Below are positions 49,201 to 61,708 of a stretch of 64,000 nt of DNA, piece by piece; position 1 is the first letter of the stretch, and each line of letters begins with the position of its first letter. Made by a program: the position numbers and the translations under genes. Location: the NCBI GenBank assembly GCA_003999685.1, contig CP021224.1:2046001-2110000 (forward strand), given 5' to 3'. The notes under the pieces are model-generated. The model made no database searches and was not told where the DNA came from. It saw only the letters and a program-made list of their open reading frames with translations. Source of the stretch: Taiwanofungus camphoratus (taxonomy: Eukaryota > Basidiomycota > Agaricomycetes > Polyporales > Taiwanofungaceae).

Positions 49201-52200
49201 GTCACAGGACAGTCGCACACCAGTCAACCTATGGTCAGCTTGTACGACTAGTGCATGACTGCCCTGGAAATTTTGCACAAACATTAACTACGCTTTTTTA
49301 CAGAGCGTGACGGAACATATTGTCGGGACCCCGGCTACTTCGACACAAAATGCTGCAGGATACGCGACCCTACGTAGCGGTCTCACGTAGTCGGGCACAT
49401 GGAAATCTAATTGGAACGCAAGGGGGTCGCCATAGGTCACAGACTCAGCTGACTCGTGGAACTCATTACAACTTGAGAAGATCTCACCTACATGATCGGC
49501 GGTAGGAACCCAGATACAAGTTCGATGAGACGGTTTTCAGGATGTATTGGCATGATAACGGCCTAGAAATACGAAGCTCTCATCCCGCTCGTTGTCAGTA
49601 ATGTTTTCTCGAGGCTTTCTCGTGGCTGCTGCTACCGGTGTGGCCGCGAGTTCCCGACGGCGGATAGTTGGCCTCGACTAGTCATGCCGAAGGCACTTTG
49701 CTTGCCCGGAGCAAATTGGTCCAATCAACCATGCATGAGCTCTTCCTGGTCTGATCCCAACCTCCGGCGTGAAGTGAGAGCTTGTGAACACGGAGCCCCT
49801 GCCGTCTTCTTCGGTATAAGTCGTGACAAGCTCAGGACGAACCTACCAGGGCCGGTGAATCTGCAGACATGTTACGAAGCTACCGTTCGCCGGCGACTGT
49901 AGGAAAGTCGCAGGCATCAGTTGACCGTAAAGGTTTCATAGTTACAAGAGCGTCTACACATACCCTTCTTGTTCCTGGCTGGATCGGCACTAATAGGGCC
50001 ATCTTTCGGTAGTAGATCGCACCGGCTCGTTAGGCACAAGGATGATACGAAGGCGCACGGCACTATCTCCCTTGCTTCGCACCTTCTCTATGTCCACTAT
50101 TGACGATCGCAATAACGCTTGGAGTGTTCGCACCGCACAACTTGGTAAAGTGGCTCACATCAGGAAGAAGAGACAATAGCAGAACTAGCTATGTCCAAAT
50201 AACTGGCTTTGATGCGCTCAAGTCCGCCCTTTGTGCGCAAAACTGGTGTAGTAGCAGTGCAATGCAGCAGGGAACAAGGTATAGTTCCAGTAACATATAC
50301 AGTATGATCCTTGTCCTAGAAAGATAAATCGAATTCAAAGGTGAACATTCCAGTCTATCTTCAGATTTGCTTACTTCTTCGTTGACTGTTGCATGGCTAT
50401 CTTGGATCAGATTGCTCCGTGTCAGGCTCATCTACGTGCATGATTCCACCACGACAAATTGGGACCGGTCTGACCATGACGGCTAACTACCCTCTGGAAA
50501 ATTACGACAACAACCCTAGACAGAGTTCTATCAAAGCATTAACGTTAAAGCTGGTATATGACGAAGGGTCTAGCCATGCGCACTACATTCAAGTGCGGGA
50601 ACAACATCCTTTACAAATTTTATGGAATTTACCTGAAGAGTCGTCTCATCATGCTCACTTATTTTCAGCTGCCTATTGACAAGCAAGACCTTCTTTTAAC
50701 CTTGCGTCACGGGCTCTGTTGTTGACTCGTATTGTGGAGTCCAAAGTTCCGTTCTCTGAAGCAGATGTGGATTATACTGGGCTACAGCGCGCGCTGCACC
50801 GGCCGACACGAGAATTGCAACTGCGATCCCGTCCATGGGAATCAACTGCATAGGAACTAGATGAAGTCCAACTGTCAGGTCCGCCGGTAGTATTTGGGGG
50901 AGTACGGCAAAGACAGCAGCGTTCTGTATACCGTCATCAGCGAGGGGCCAAACCGACGATGGACGACCTATTTCAGTAATGGGCATACCGTTGAATCAAA
51001 TGGGCTCATCCGCGCCAGGTCGATGCTGTAAAAGGAACTGGTATGACAAAGTCGGGCACTGTCGAGGGCAGAAAGTGGATTTGATTCTGTGCCAGTGCAA
51101 GCAGTCGCTGCGAACACGCTTGCAGCCCCTGCCGCACCAGACGACTATCCTCTACCATCGAACAGAGAATTTCTATCCATGTTCATTGTGGATGGGACGT
51201 CGCTTTCCAGGGCAGACTGACCGGCGACCGCTGTTGTGGCACGGGCGCTCCCGATTTATAGGAGTAGCCCTCCAGGCTACAGACGGTATGGAGGATATAT
51301 ATTGGTATTTGCTTCGAATATCACGGAGAACGCAAAGGCGCGGTGTAAGATGGACGATGTAGGACTGCAAACGTGCTGTCTTTACGCTAGGGGTTGTCGG
51401 CCTCAAGAGTCAAGAGGCAGCAGCTGATATGATCGCGTTGTGCGATTTGCGCGGAAATGTGTCTCACTTTTCTTTTTTTGTTGGAATTCATTCTTTCCTG
51501 TCTCACTTCAGACGAACATTCATCAAGAAGGGTAGGATCTCTCGACACCCTTTCACCAAATTTTCTAGACTCGAACGGTCGTCAACCTAGTGCAACCAAG
51601 ACCACGACTCGACCCAGCGGGCGCTGTTCACAAGTTGCACGCCTTGTCCAGGCTATGCCAACTCTCCTGTTACGACCATACACCGTGTATTTTATTTGCG
51701 TTACAGATATTAATCACTTCTGTATTGGTGGTCAGGTGCGTCAAGTCACATTGCATTGGGCACCACCGTTCTCCAACTTCGAACCCGGTACTCCATGAAC
51801 TATGCTCCAAGGCCTAGGAACATCCGCCCCATCTCATCGATGTTCCAATTCCCAATCACTGTCCCTTCTGTGTGGGACTTCTCTACAAACCATATCATTG
51901 TATATCGGTGATTCTTCAAGTTGTCTTGCTATCCTATTGATCCCGCAGATTACAGATTATGCGGCCTCATGGCGAACTGAGCCCTAGCCTGTCCGCGACG
52001 AGACAATGTTCCGGTTTACAGGATAGGCACAATGCATTCACACCTTGACAGTCAAACGCCCCAGGCCTACCCTAGATATATCCAGGATTTCCTTCTTAAA
52101 ATGGGGATCTCATGACTCTGAGATCGAGACGCCGAACGGTGCATCGTCCCGCATTTCGGACCCTTAACGGAAACGTTGCAATGTCATCCATTGTTTGATT

Positions 52201-55200
52201 TTTTGAAGATAGTGAATCGGTCCGACCTCACGTTTTTACGAGCCTTGGTATGCTTATTTATCGCTCATACATCTCATACATTATTAGCCTGCGAGTTACT
52301 CCTACTAACAAGAGTGAGTCCCGCGGTGCTACGCCACGGGACGTACAATGAGATTTCCGCAACGTGGTCTCCGCTGGGAATATTTGATGGATAGATTGTT
52401 CGTTGAGAGACCACAAAAAATATGCCCGTGAGTCTCTTTGGTGCTTTTCGCTTTCCGATATTTCGCCCCAGTGCCGTTGCGATTTTGTAGATGATTCTTT
52501 GAAGGGCTGAAACAGGGCGCTTAAAGTCACTTTGATCTTCCTATCTCGAGATTTTACGATACACGGATTCTTGCTCCAATTATCATCATCTACTTCACTA
52601 TTCCGCGTTCAATCGGTGTCAGTTTCGTCCTCCGTCTCCGTGTCCGTCTCCGCCCCGTAACGATGCCCATTGCTGCCGTTTGCTCCGCTCGTAAGAGCAG
52701 GGATGGCGCCAAGGCAAGAATTGCAGTGCTCTTGTCTCACTTCCATAACTACTGACTGATCAGGAAGAATACTATCGTATTGTGAACAAGGTATTTTTTC
52801 TCTATCTCATTGCGGGACACCCACATTTCCGTGCAGTCGGCGTCGCAGTCATGATCTGTCGGATTGTGGAATCTGCTCAACCTGCAATTCCAGCCATTGC
52901 AGTCGATCTGACCGACATGAATTCAGGATATGATTTATATGAGAAGACTCACGTAGTGTCTCCGGGTGGGGTACTGGTGAGCACAGCCATACTCTACGTA
53001 CGTGATCAAATGGTAGCACATCCGCGATAGACAGTCAGCACGAGCCTAGAAGGTCAAGGAGTGTATGGCCGACATCTGTCTCTTTTATACCAGTCATCGG
53101 GCTTTATATCTTATACACGCGTTTCCGACCACTTCTGGGATTTCCATGATTAGCTGAAACGGAATCGGGACGGTACTGCGGCGCCAATGTCATAGTTCGG
53201 AAAGATACATGTACCAGGGGGGCCAAAAGACCGTACACCACTTGGCACCCGCTGTGATTACGTCTGGGTCTTGGCGGTGCCTATGGAGCAACGCGAGGTA
53301 ATCAAAGTACCAGAACTTAGGTTGAGCTTGGATGTGACGCTATAAGCCTGCTTTCAGAAGCCTAATTTCTGGATCTTGTAGTAGATATCCATTCTGGTTC
53401 GGTGCGAGCTTACTGCGGAAACAATAATCGAGGGTGACGAAGATGTCATGGCATTGCAGTAGTAAGCTTGAGCCTGAACCGTGTCGAGTTGAAGTTTCGC
53501 GAGATAATATCTGTAACCTTAACCGCCTCTCTTTCTCCGGTGTCCAGATGATCACGAAAACACCGGGTTGTTTGAAAAGATAATTGGTCAACAAATCACC
53601 ACCCAGTCGCCATCACATCATTATTGGTCCCGAGGGTAACGGACTCGGACTCCCGGAGTCAAATGTGTCGAATGTGTCGAACGTAACAGTATCAAGTTGC
53701 ATAAACTCAAAGGTCAAGGTGGATAGAGTCATAGCCAACGCGATCTATGTATACCGTGACCGTGTATGGTCAAGCTGATGCGTGGCTTCTTGAAAACGAA
53801 GACAGTTCGACTTCTCACGCGTTCCAGCTTCGTTAAATAACTGTAACCTCAATACGGAAGCGATATCAGAAGGAGAGTCTAGAGGGTAATTCGTCTGCAT
53901 GCCCTGTGAATTACGCTAACATCTCCTGTAGATGGCAGTGGTGTCGACTGATCTTGCATTCTGGCCAAACTTGGTACTTGACTACACAGGCGGCTTCTAA
54001 GCGTAACGCAGGGGGATACAGTGGAAAGATCGCATTCACTCGGGCACATGACCATGACAGGCAGAAAAGCGTACTCGATGAAATGAGAGACGAAACCAAA
54101 AGCGCGGTCGCAAAACTGTAATGAACGGCCTCTTCAGCAACAAGGAAAGATCCGTAGCTGCGAGAAAAAGCAGCACACGGCAACCAGTGTTCCTACGCTT
54201 GTGATCATGGCGCTACGAATGCTTAGTGTGGTCGGTCAAGAGCGCTCTTGTGAGTCCATAGAATTCGAGGGCTCACAGAAGAATAACCACGAGACAGCTC
54301 GCATATAGAAAAAGGGCTCTAAGTTGTGTCATCTAATTGCTAGCGCCGGGCCACCGCTGCTTTTCTTCGAACTTGTAAAATACTAAATACCGAGAAGAGG
54401 GGCTGTTTGGTGTCAAAACAGCAAACATCGACATTCCCGCAACTTTCGTGTGGAAAACTGGACTATCGGCGGACGCAAAGACAAGACAAATCTAATAACG
54501 GCTAGCATGACAGGAAACAATACGGACCAGGTGGACCGACATGATTTCTCATGTGTAGCAGTTTGAAATTTCGAGCAATCGTTTGTAGTCATCCGATAGC
54601 TCGGCCCGTCAGCGAAAGAATGCGGCCGCAGTAGAACAAGAGACAATGGAATGTGTGCTTCAGGGTGCTTTATGGGGGAGGAAGCGTGACACAGACGATT
54701 AAAATGGCGGGGACCCTGGTGGGGCCCAGTGGAGTCCATTGCGGATTGCCCGCGGCTCCGATGCAATTTGGGTAGCAGTGCGGAATTGCGTACAAGGCAG
54801 TCGATACCAAAACCGAGGACGATATCGTTGCAGATATTTGGACTGGACTTTAGAATAATTAAGCCAGCCAGATTATTTGATGCCGGCGGGATAATGTAGT
54901 TTATGGTCCGTGGCTATCGCTCTGGCCGTAGATTGACGAATTTCCACGAAAAACAAGAAAACCACCTCTTAGGTTGCTAGTTGAGCCTTGCATTCTTGTC
55001 GATTGGCGTCGGACAGAATGAAGATCAGTTCTACCCGTCCGCAACTGCGAACTTCGACTGCCGACGCCTTCATAACTCAGTCATCTAATCTAATTGAAAC
55101 CGGAAAACATGTCTTTCCCGAGTCACGACCTTCAAAGGGCCAAAGTCCTCCCACACATGAGGGGGAAGCGGTGGAAATTACCTTCGTGCTGAGGCGTTCT

Positions 55201-57346
55201 GGGGAGTGGAGGATGAATGGTGAGTCCTGGCCGATCTTCAGTATCTAGTTCGTAAAATATTCGTAAACACTATATCATCTATCGGGCTCCAGAACGATCT
55301 GTCAAGAGCAGCATTTGCTTTCATCGGATAGCAATAAACTGTTTCAGCTCTGGCTAAACGCAAGGTTGTCCGTAGCTGCTGTCACACTGTTGTGTAGACG
55401 TGCGCCGTGAAGTAAGAAGCTGTTGCTGTAACACGGACCTGAAATTGCCATCCCACGTCGAACTAACTTAACCGCTTCATAAGAGGTGGTCCTGCGTCTC
55501 GGTAAGATGCTCTTGCGAATCTGTCGGAAGTCTTTGTGCAACTTATTGTGGCAGACTTGACAACCTATACACTGTATAACACCATGCCCTACGCCATTCT
55601 GCAATAAGCATGCACCAGGTCCTTGTAGGCCATCTTGTTCGGTGTTGCTCCAGGTAATAGGTCACTGTGATCGTCTTCTCAACATGATGCGACTCATTAC
55701 GAGTGCCATAGATCCTCGAATGGGCGCCTTGATCACAGTATGTATGTATCTGTGGCTCGGGACCTCTCTGCCTTGTTACGGACCTAGTCGACATCAGGAC
55801 TAAGCGGAATATCACCTGTGCTAGCTCCGCCCGTCAGGAACCTGGTGCTTCAGAAGACCCGTGAAAGAAACCTTGATGCCGAGTATGGGACCTTGAAGGT
55901 GTCGCAACGATCTTGCCTCCACAAAGCCTCTGAACCAACTACGCTCCCGATAGACGCTGGTGAGTAGCAAGCTAATCTCACAATCTACGATCTACCTCGG
56001 GCCCATTCGTCTCCAACTTAGAGTTTCGACATTAGAATTAACAAAGAGATCGCTGATCTTATCGGTCGAGCTTGTGTCGGTTCGTATTCTTACGTATTCT
56101 TATTACAGACTTTTCAAGGGATACCAGGAACTTGGCTCTTTGTGTCCTCAGCCACCATTTCAGATTTTTCAAGTCTTTCGTGTACTTTGATAGGGGTCTG
56201 TGCGGCTAGCACCGGCATGTCGCCAGGCTCCCAGACTCCTCCGAACTGCTTCGCCGGGCTGCACGAATTTGGAGACGTATCAGAAGTATTTTTCCACATA
56301 ACATTCAGCAAAGGACAGGAATCATCGTCAGTCCTTCCCCGAAAAATCAACATGTTTTTATTATTTCTCCCTGCGATTTGTGATGCGGCTGACCCAACCG
56401 ATAGCTATATGAACCGGTCAAATTTTGCGAGATGTTCTGAGGACTTGCGCCTCAGAGCTCCTCACTTTTTAACATGTGCCTTCGACCTTTTTTTCCTTTT
56501 GGGCCCACTGTACTCGCCAGATTGCTCTCATCTTCGGTGTTCTGGTTGATCCTGATTTGTTCGGTCATCTGTTACATCGTCCTTGACAATCTTCAATGGT
56601 CATCAGCATCTTGACCGCCGGACACTACGCCGGGGGAGCTCAGGGCCGAGTTGGAGTAGGTTCAATCCAGATATCGTGGAGCGACGCCATATGTGGACAC
56701 AATTTTCGACAACAGAGCCCGTGCCTCGCCCCGAGAAATTTTCTCTCTTCGCATTTATCGCAAGTTTTGTGGGGGCCGCCAATCGCACTGACTCTCACGT
56801 CGGCCATGCCTGTTTTATTGAACAATAAGCTTTCTTCGTGCTGAAGACTGGCCCCCCCAATCCTCAACTCAGTCTCATGGTGTCAGTAGTATCGTCCCGT
56901 CCCAGCTGATTTTTCGCATTGGCTTTGATAAGTTGCACGACCTGTCAAATCTCATCGCCAACTCGAAACGACATTCCAGTTTACAGCTTTCCGCCATCTT
57001 GATGACGTGTCTGATCAATTCAAGACTTGCAGACTTGCGTCATGGCAAAGGTATGAGAACTGGGATGCTTTGAGCATGCCTGTATGGCAGGTCCAGCTGG
57101 ATTGAGCAGGCAGGGGGCGACAAGTTGACAGTCGTCATTAAAGCCTACAAAGCAAATACACTCGCAACGTTTACCGTGCGTGCAACGGATTCATCTATTC
57201 GACCCGTCGCACAACGTCCGGTCAGCATATACCAAAAATATCGACGACGGTGAAACTAACGATATGAAGGTACAAAATCCACAACACCATCTGCTACACT
57301 ACATGTTACAAGGATTTACAGTCCATAGCACTTCAACCTTCGGGGC
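46265..57346. other. 11-kb gene-poor block
   Basis: No gene with a phase-consistent exon structure was found on either strand. Composition is clearly more AT-rich than in the flanking gene blocks, and stops are frequent in all frames. Isolated readings that look weakly protein-like include minus 47458-47640, plus 50389-50679, plus 52782-53030 (possible acetyltransferase relic) and DKLTVVIKAYKANTLATFTV at about 57120-57178. No terminal repeats, reverse transcriptase or transposase motifs were seen by eye. A small tandem (GTGTCGAAT-like) sits at about 53662-53684. Confidence 0.45.
52815..53000 (+). pseudogene. Possible relic of an acetyltransferase C-terminal half
   Basis: One open stretch reads GHPHFRAVGVAVMICRIVES and then GYDLYEKTHVVSPGG. 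Spacing and pattern resemble the acetyl-CoA-binding and C-terminal motifs of GNAT proteins (HPxFRxxGVAxxM...LYEKxGF), but the critical glycines are only partly kept and no flanking exons could be attached. It differs from the two GNAT copies near 10-12 kb. Weak evidence. Confidence 0.25.
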
Positions 57347-60300
57347 TCAGCGGGACGCGGTGGGCACACCGTTATCCAGAGCTGGAGCGCCGCGTCCGGC
57401 AAGCACCATCTCATCTACGACCTCATTATGTTCCGTGCGTTTGTAGGTCCGGATGGACTCGCCGTAGTCGGAAATATCGTAGATTCGAACGCGTCGGTCG
57501 AAACCAATTTTGCCATAGCCAGAGTACGAGCTGTTTGCCGTGTAGGTTCTAGCGGGATATCAATGAAGGAAACACGCGAAAGCTCACCCTCCGCCACCAA
57601 AGCACAACCAAACGCCCTTCACTCGTCTACAGTTCTCCGTCACTGAGCGTGATGGATATTAGAAATGATCAGGATATCAAGGCAGCAACTGACCATGACA
57701 GTGCCCGTTCGAAACAACCTTGACTTCCTTCGCGTTGCCGCCTGCACGGTGATCGCTCTCCAGTGCTTGCAACAACCCCTTGTGGAAGAATCCATCCTGT
57801 TTCCTGGCTGAGCCTTGACCTTCAAGATCGTGAAGGCCGACATCGAGCGGGCGTCCAGTATTGAAGTCCACGTCAGGAGCTGCGTAACTCTCCTCTCTGA
57901 ATGATGTTATCATGAAAAGTTTATGAGGGATGACAAGACGAGAAACATACAGAGGGATATGGAAGAACATGAGGGCGTTAGGCTTCGCGAGTCTCCTAGT
58001 GTCCGGTGTGATCTGGTCCATTGCCTGGCGCTCCCAGAGGTCACCAAGATCCTTCCCGCTGTCAGGGGTAAATGGTCGTTCGATAGGGTCAATAGAAGCT
58101 ATATGACGGATGTCACAGAATCCGAGAAGACCTTAGTGCGTAGTCGACTCACAAGACTCTTGCAGGAACCAATCGATTTGATCCTTGGGTTCAGCAAAAG
58201 ATTAAACATCGTGCCAATGGGGACTTGCAGGAGCACTTACTTGATGAATCCAATCATACTCAGTAGGCACGAAGAGACCAAACCAGTTGAGAAAACCTTT
58301 CGAATACGACCCGGAGTCGAGGAAATACAACGTCAAGAGATGGGTTTTCGACCTATGAAAGAAAACAATGAGACCGACGGCAAACCATTGAGACGACACG
58401 GCCATGAGGTTAAGAACTACTAACGAATCGGCGCTCATGACTTTGAGCAGGTAATTTCCAACACCATGGATATCTTTGGGCCCTGCTTGCACCAAGCTAT
58501 ATGGAAGTCCTTGCATATATTTGATCTGCGACTCCCTGGTATCGCCATCTTCATCATCGTGGTTGCCGAACACAGCCGCCCACGGTATCCCGCGTTCGGT
58601 AACACTGCGCGCGAACTTTGCCAGAACGGACCTAGCATCCCACGCCGTACCCTGACCATTCAATTGGTCTCCTGAGAACACGACGAGATCGGGTTGCTCG
58701 GCATCAAGCATGCGCGAGAGCAGAGTCGATGTGAGATTGTCTGACCCCGTGCAGGGCGCAAGCGGAGTGTCACGGCATACTCCAGATGAGACCGAGAAAT
58801 GAAGGTCGGCAATTTGCATAATCTTGAATCGGCCGTCGTGCGTAAAGTGCAATGGCGGAGCGCGTGGAGGAGCTGTTCAAGGATGAAACTTTGTTATTGA
58901 CACAACGAGGTCGGACTCACGCTTTACACCCTTGCGGTATGTTATCCAGACGCTCTCTCGTTTAATGATCGCTTTCTGCTCAAGGACTGGTCTATCCAGC
59001 TTTTCAAAACCATACCACGGCTGATCATCACCAAAGAGCACGTCGAGCTCCGTCACTAGCTCGTTCTGTTGCTCATTCGCGCTCATTTGGGCCAGAGTCT
59101 TCTCTGTCTTGTACCAGAGATAGAGCTTCTCGCCGGCGGGGCTGATACTGCGTGAGACTTTATGCCAGGCATCGCTGAACGGAGAAGGAGTCTCCTTGTC
59201 CGGAAGAATGCGGAGGTCCGTCACGAGCGGAATGTCGTGCCGGCGTGTACGTCGATAATAGATATTCTGAGTGCAGACAGAATCAACTTTGAAAAGGACT
59301 TGTAACAGGTGCAGAGCGAGCACGCACCAAGCCCATCCAGCCCGCTTGAGCGTTCAGGTTACGTGGGACTCGTACCCACTTGCCTTTGTAAGCGTCTGCC
59401 TCTTTCGTCGTGGACGGATAGCAGATGTGACTGGAGACTGCTTCAGCATACCATGGATCAATGAAGCATTGTGTGATCGTAATCTCAGACACTGTAACAA
59501 CAAACATCAGTATACATATCTATAGCAGTTGGCCCAGACTTAGGGATATGCAGGTCGTAAGGGCGCGAGAGGCGATTATCACCACAATTAGTAACAGTCA
59601 TGGCAGTCCAAGAGGACTGTCTGATGACTGAAATATGCTTAACATAACGTATACTACTCAAGGGGAGCGTTGAGGATCAAAGCACCAACAGAATGAGTCA
59701 GATGCACCATAAATGATGCTTGAGCAAATCTGTTGCCACTGTTAGCGCTAATCAAACTGGATGGACTAGAGAATGCGACAGCCAATGCTCGTTGGTCAGC
59801 TACCAACGGTGACATCGTATGAGAAAAGTAAACGCTGCACCCAGCCAGGTTGAAACACAAGCGTTGTACCATCCTGCAAATTCCAGTGAGGTAACAACCA
59901 CCTCGCTTCAGAAGGTATCGACGACTCCTCACAGTGGGTGCTCAAATTTGGTGCCACACCCTCTTTACATTGGATTTTAATGCAGTCACGGACCCGCATA
60001 TCCAAGGCCTACTCCGTGAGGAAAGAAAGGGCACGCACAGCCGGTATCATGCGGCAACAAAGGGTCCCACGTATCAAGCGGAAGACTTGCAGAGTCGAGC
60101 GTCTGTGACTCCGATGAAGAGACATTCCACCAGTCAACACCCTCAGATTGCGACGGAGTTCCGGCAATCGGGGCGCTTAATTCACCACCAGTGTTGGTAT
60201 TGTTGCCATTTCCAAGGGTGACCGTGTCGCTGATGATGTCCCAGGATTGCCAACCAACGCGCTGTTTCCAGCCAGGACCAGGTGTAGGCTGATATAGAAC

Positions 60301-60399
60301 GAAGAGGAATGTAAGAAGACATGAAAGCGCAATGATTGCGGCTGTAGGAGCAAAGATAGACCGTAAGAATCGTGCAAACCGGAATATAGAGAATGCCAT
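57347..60399 (-). CDS. DCR2: DCR2-type calcineurin-like phosphoesterase, membrane-anchored
   Basis: Ten exons on the minus strand: 60399..60039, 59491..59328, 59266..58921, 58872..58425, 58352..58241, 58183..58153, 58098..57951, 57896..57694, 57642..57588, 57530..57347; phases agree, giving 683 residues. A membrane segment (AAIIALSCLLTFLFVLY, about 20-36) gives an N-terminal signal anchor. The metallophosphatase motifs are IADLHF (about 312), VVFSGDQLNG, AAVFGNHDDE and VVSNGHCHVT, in the canonical D-x-H, GD, GNHD, GHxH order. The C-terminus has CFGGGGSYSGYGKIGFDRRV. Yeast Dcr2 dephosphorylates Ire1 and Sic1 and acts in the unfolded-protein response and the cell cycle. Intron 1 is 547 nt, far longer than the rest. 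The gene is divergent from uL23m. Confidence 0.9.
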
Positions 60400-60597
60400 G
60401 GTGGGCGTATGGGGTCAAAATATGGGGCAGGGAGCAGTTTGTACTACTGCAGCATAAGTAGGCACTTTGAAGTGCTTATATCACGGTGATAAAGTTCCCA
60501 GAGGGTCCGCCACTTGCCAAATAGTCCCAAATACACTTTCCTTTCTGAGCTTGGTCATTCTTGAATTTGCTAGTCAGTCGTTTGGACGCCAGCCGTT
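60400..60597. promoter_or_regulatory. Bidirectional promoter, DCR2 / uL23m
   Basis: 198 bp separate the start codons of DCR2 (minus) and the mitochondrial ribosomal protein gene (plus). No obvious TATA box or known motif is seen. Confidence 0.4.
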
Positions 60598-61509
60598 ATG
60601 CAGCCCTGCTTTCGTCGTCTCTATGCCACATTACCGGAGGCTGCAGCCGTAGCACGAACATCATCTACTCCGCGAGCAGTCCGTCTTCGTCGCCTCCGTT
60701 TCCGCCAGCACAAACATGTTGTACTTCCCATTGAATCCGATGCGACCCCAGAAGGCCTCACACCGACTGAGTTTGCTCGATACCAACGTGCTATTGCGAA
60801 AGGTGATATGCTGGATGAGAGAGGGCGTAACCTGACCGAGGCAGAATGGCTGGACAGATTGAACAGTCGCCGGAGCAGGATCCGTGGTATTCGCGAGATG
60901 CTCAACGAGAAGGGGGAGAAAGAGGCGCGGGTTGTTGGGCAGCGAGTCTACCTACCCAATATCATCTTCCGACTTGTGCGCAACCATACTCCACCCGGTC
61001 AGCCATACAATCCCTACGAGGCGACGTTCCGCATCCCCCAGTCTGTGACCAAAACTGACGTGCGCTCCTATTTACTTGCCGTTTACGGTGTCAAAACGAC
61101 GTACATTCGAACGGACAACTACTTTTCCCCCGTCACCCGCAGTCCATATACGTTCTCATGGACAGAAAGAAAGAAACACAAGACATACAAACGTGCTGTT
61201 GTAGGACTTGTCGACCCATTCTATTACCCACGCGCGATAGAGGACATGAACGGGAAGGAGCGTGAGGAACGGCTGAAGTGGGTCGAGGAGGCCTTTGCGG
61301 TCAAACAGATTGAAGATGGCCAGAAAATTATACAGCTCCGCGTAACAAAATCTGGCAGCCCAGGCTGGAAGTGGAGGACTGGAAGTACGGCACAGAGGGG
61401 CAATATTTTACGTCTCATTGCAGAGCGAAGGGCGACGAGGGAGCGGGCCATTCTCGATGCTAAGAATCGGATGCGGGAAAGCAGGCAGAACGAGGAGGCC
61501 GCTGTATAA
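60598..61509 (+). CDS. Mitochondrial large-subunit ribosomal protein uL23m
   Basis: A single exon of 303 residues; it is one of the few intronless genes here. The N-terminus (MQPCFRRLYATLPEAAAVAR) is basic and lacks acidic residues at first, as expected for a mitochondrial import signal. The centre has VVGQRVYLPNIIFRLVRN, EATFRIPQSVTKTDVRSYLL, VYGVKTTYIRTDNYFSPVTR and KTYKRAVVGLVDPFYYPR, which match the L23/uL23 fold of fungal mitochondrial ribosomes (yeast Mrp20). The C-terminal 80 residues are a charged extension with GSPGWKWRTG and an arginine-rich helix. The ATG at 60598 gives the import signal directly. Confidence 0.87.
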   Translation: MQPCFRRLYATLPEAAAVARTSSTPRAVRLRRLRFRQHKHVVLPIESDATPEGLTPTEFARYQRAIAKGDMLDERGRNLTEAEWLDRLNSRRSRIRGIREMLNEKGEKEARVVGQRVYLPNIIFRLVRNHTPPGQPYNPYEATFRIPQSVTKTDVRSYLLAVYGVKTTYIRTDNYFSPVTRSPYTFSWTERKKHKTYKRAVVGLVDPFYYPRAIEDMNGKEREERLKWVEEAFAVKQIEDGQKIIQLRVTKSGSPGWKWRTGSTAQRGNILRLIAERRATRERAILDAKNRMRESRQNEEAAV

Positions 61510-61708
61510 TTCAATGATTTTATTACCTATAATGAAAGATTTCGATAGCGGGCTCTTACTCTTCATGAAATTGCTTGCAGCTCAGACTGAGGCTCATTTT
61601 TACGACCTTTGTTACATTACACTCGCTAAGCTAATTCACACACGCAGTCCGTCCATTCTGCACAATGTTGCATACGTTTGGCACGCGCTCGTGCAACGGC
61701 GCGGCATC

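Noticed and set aside
46265-57346. Intact retrotransposon or DNA transposon
   Set aside because: No reverse transcriptase, integrase or transposase motif and no long terminal or inverted repeats were recognised; old fragments cannot be excluded.
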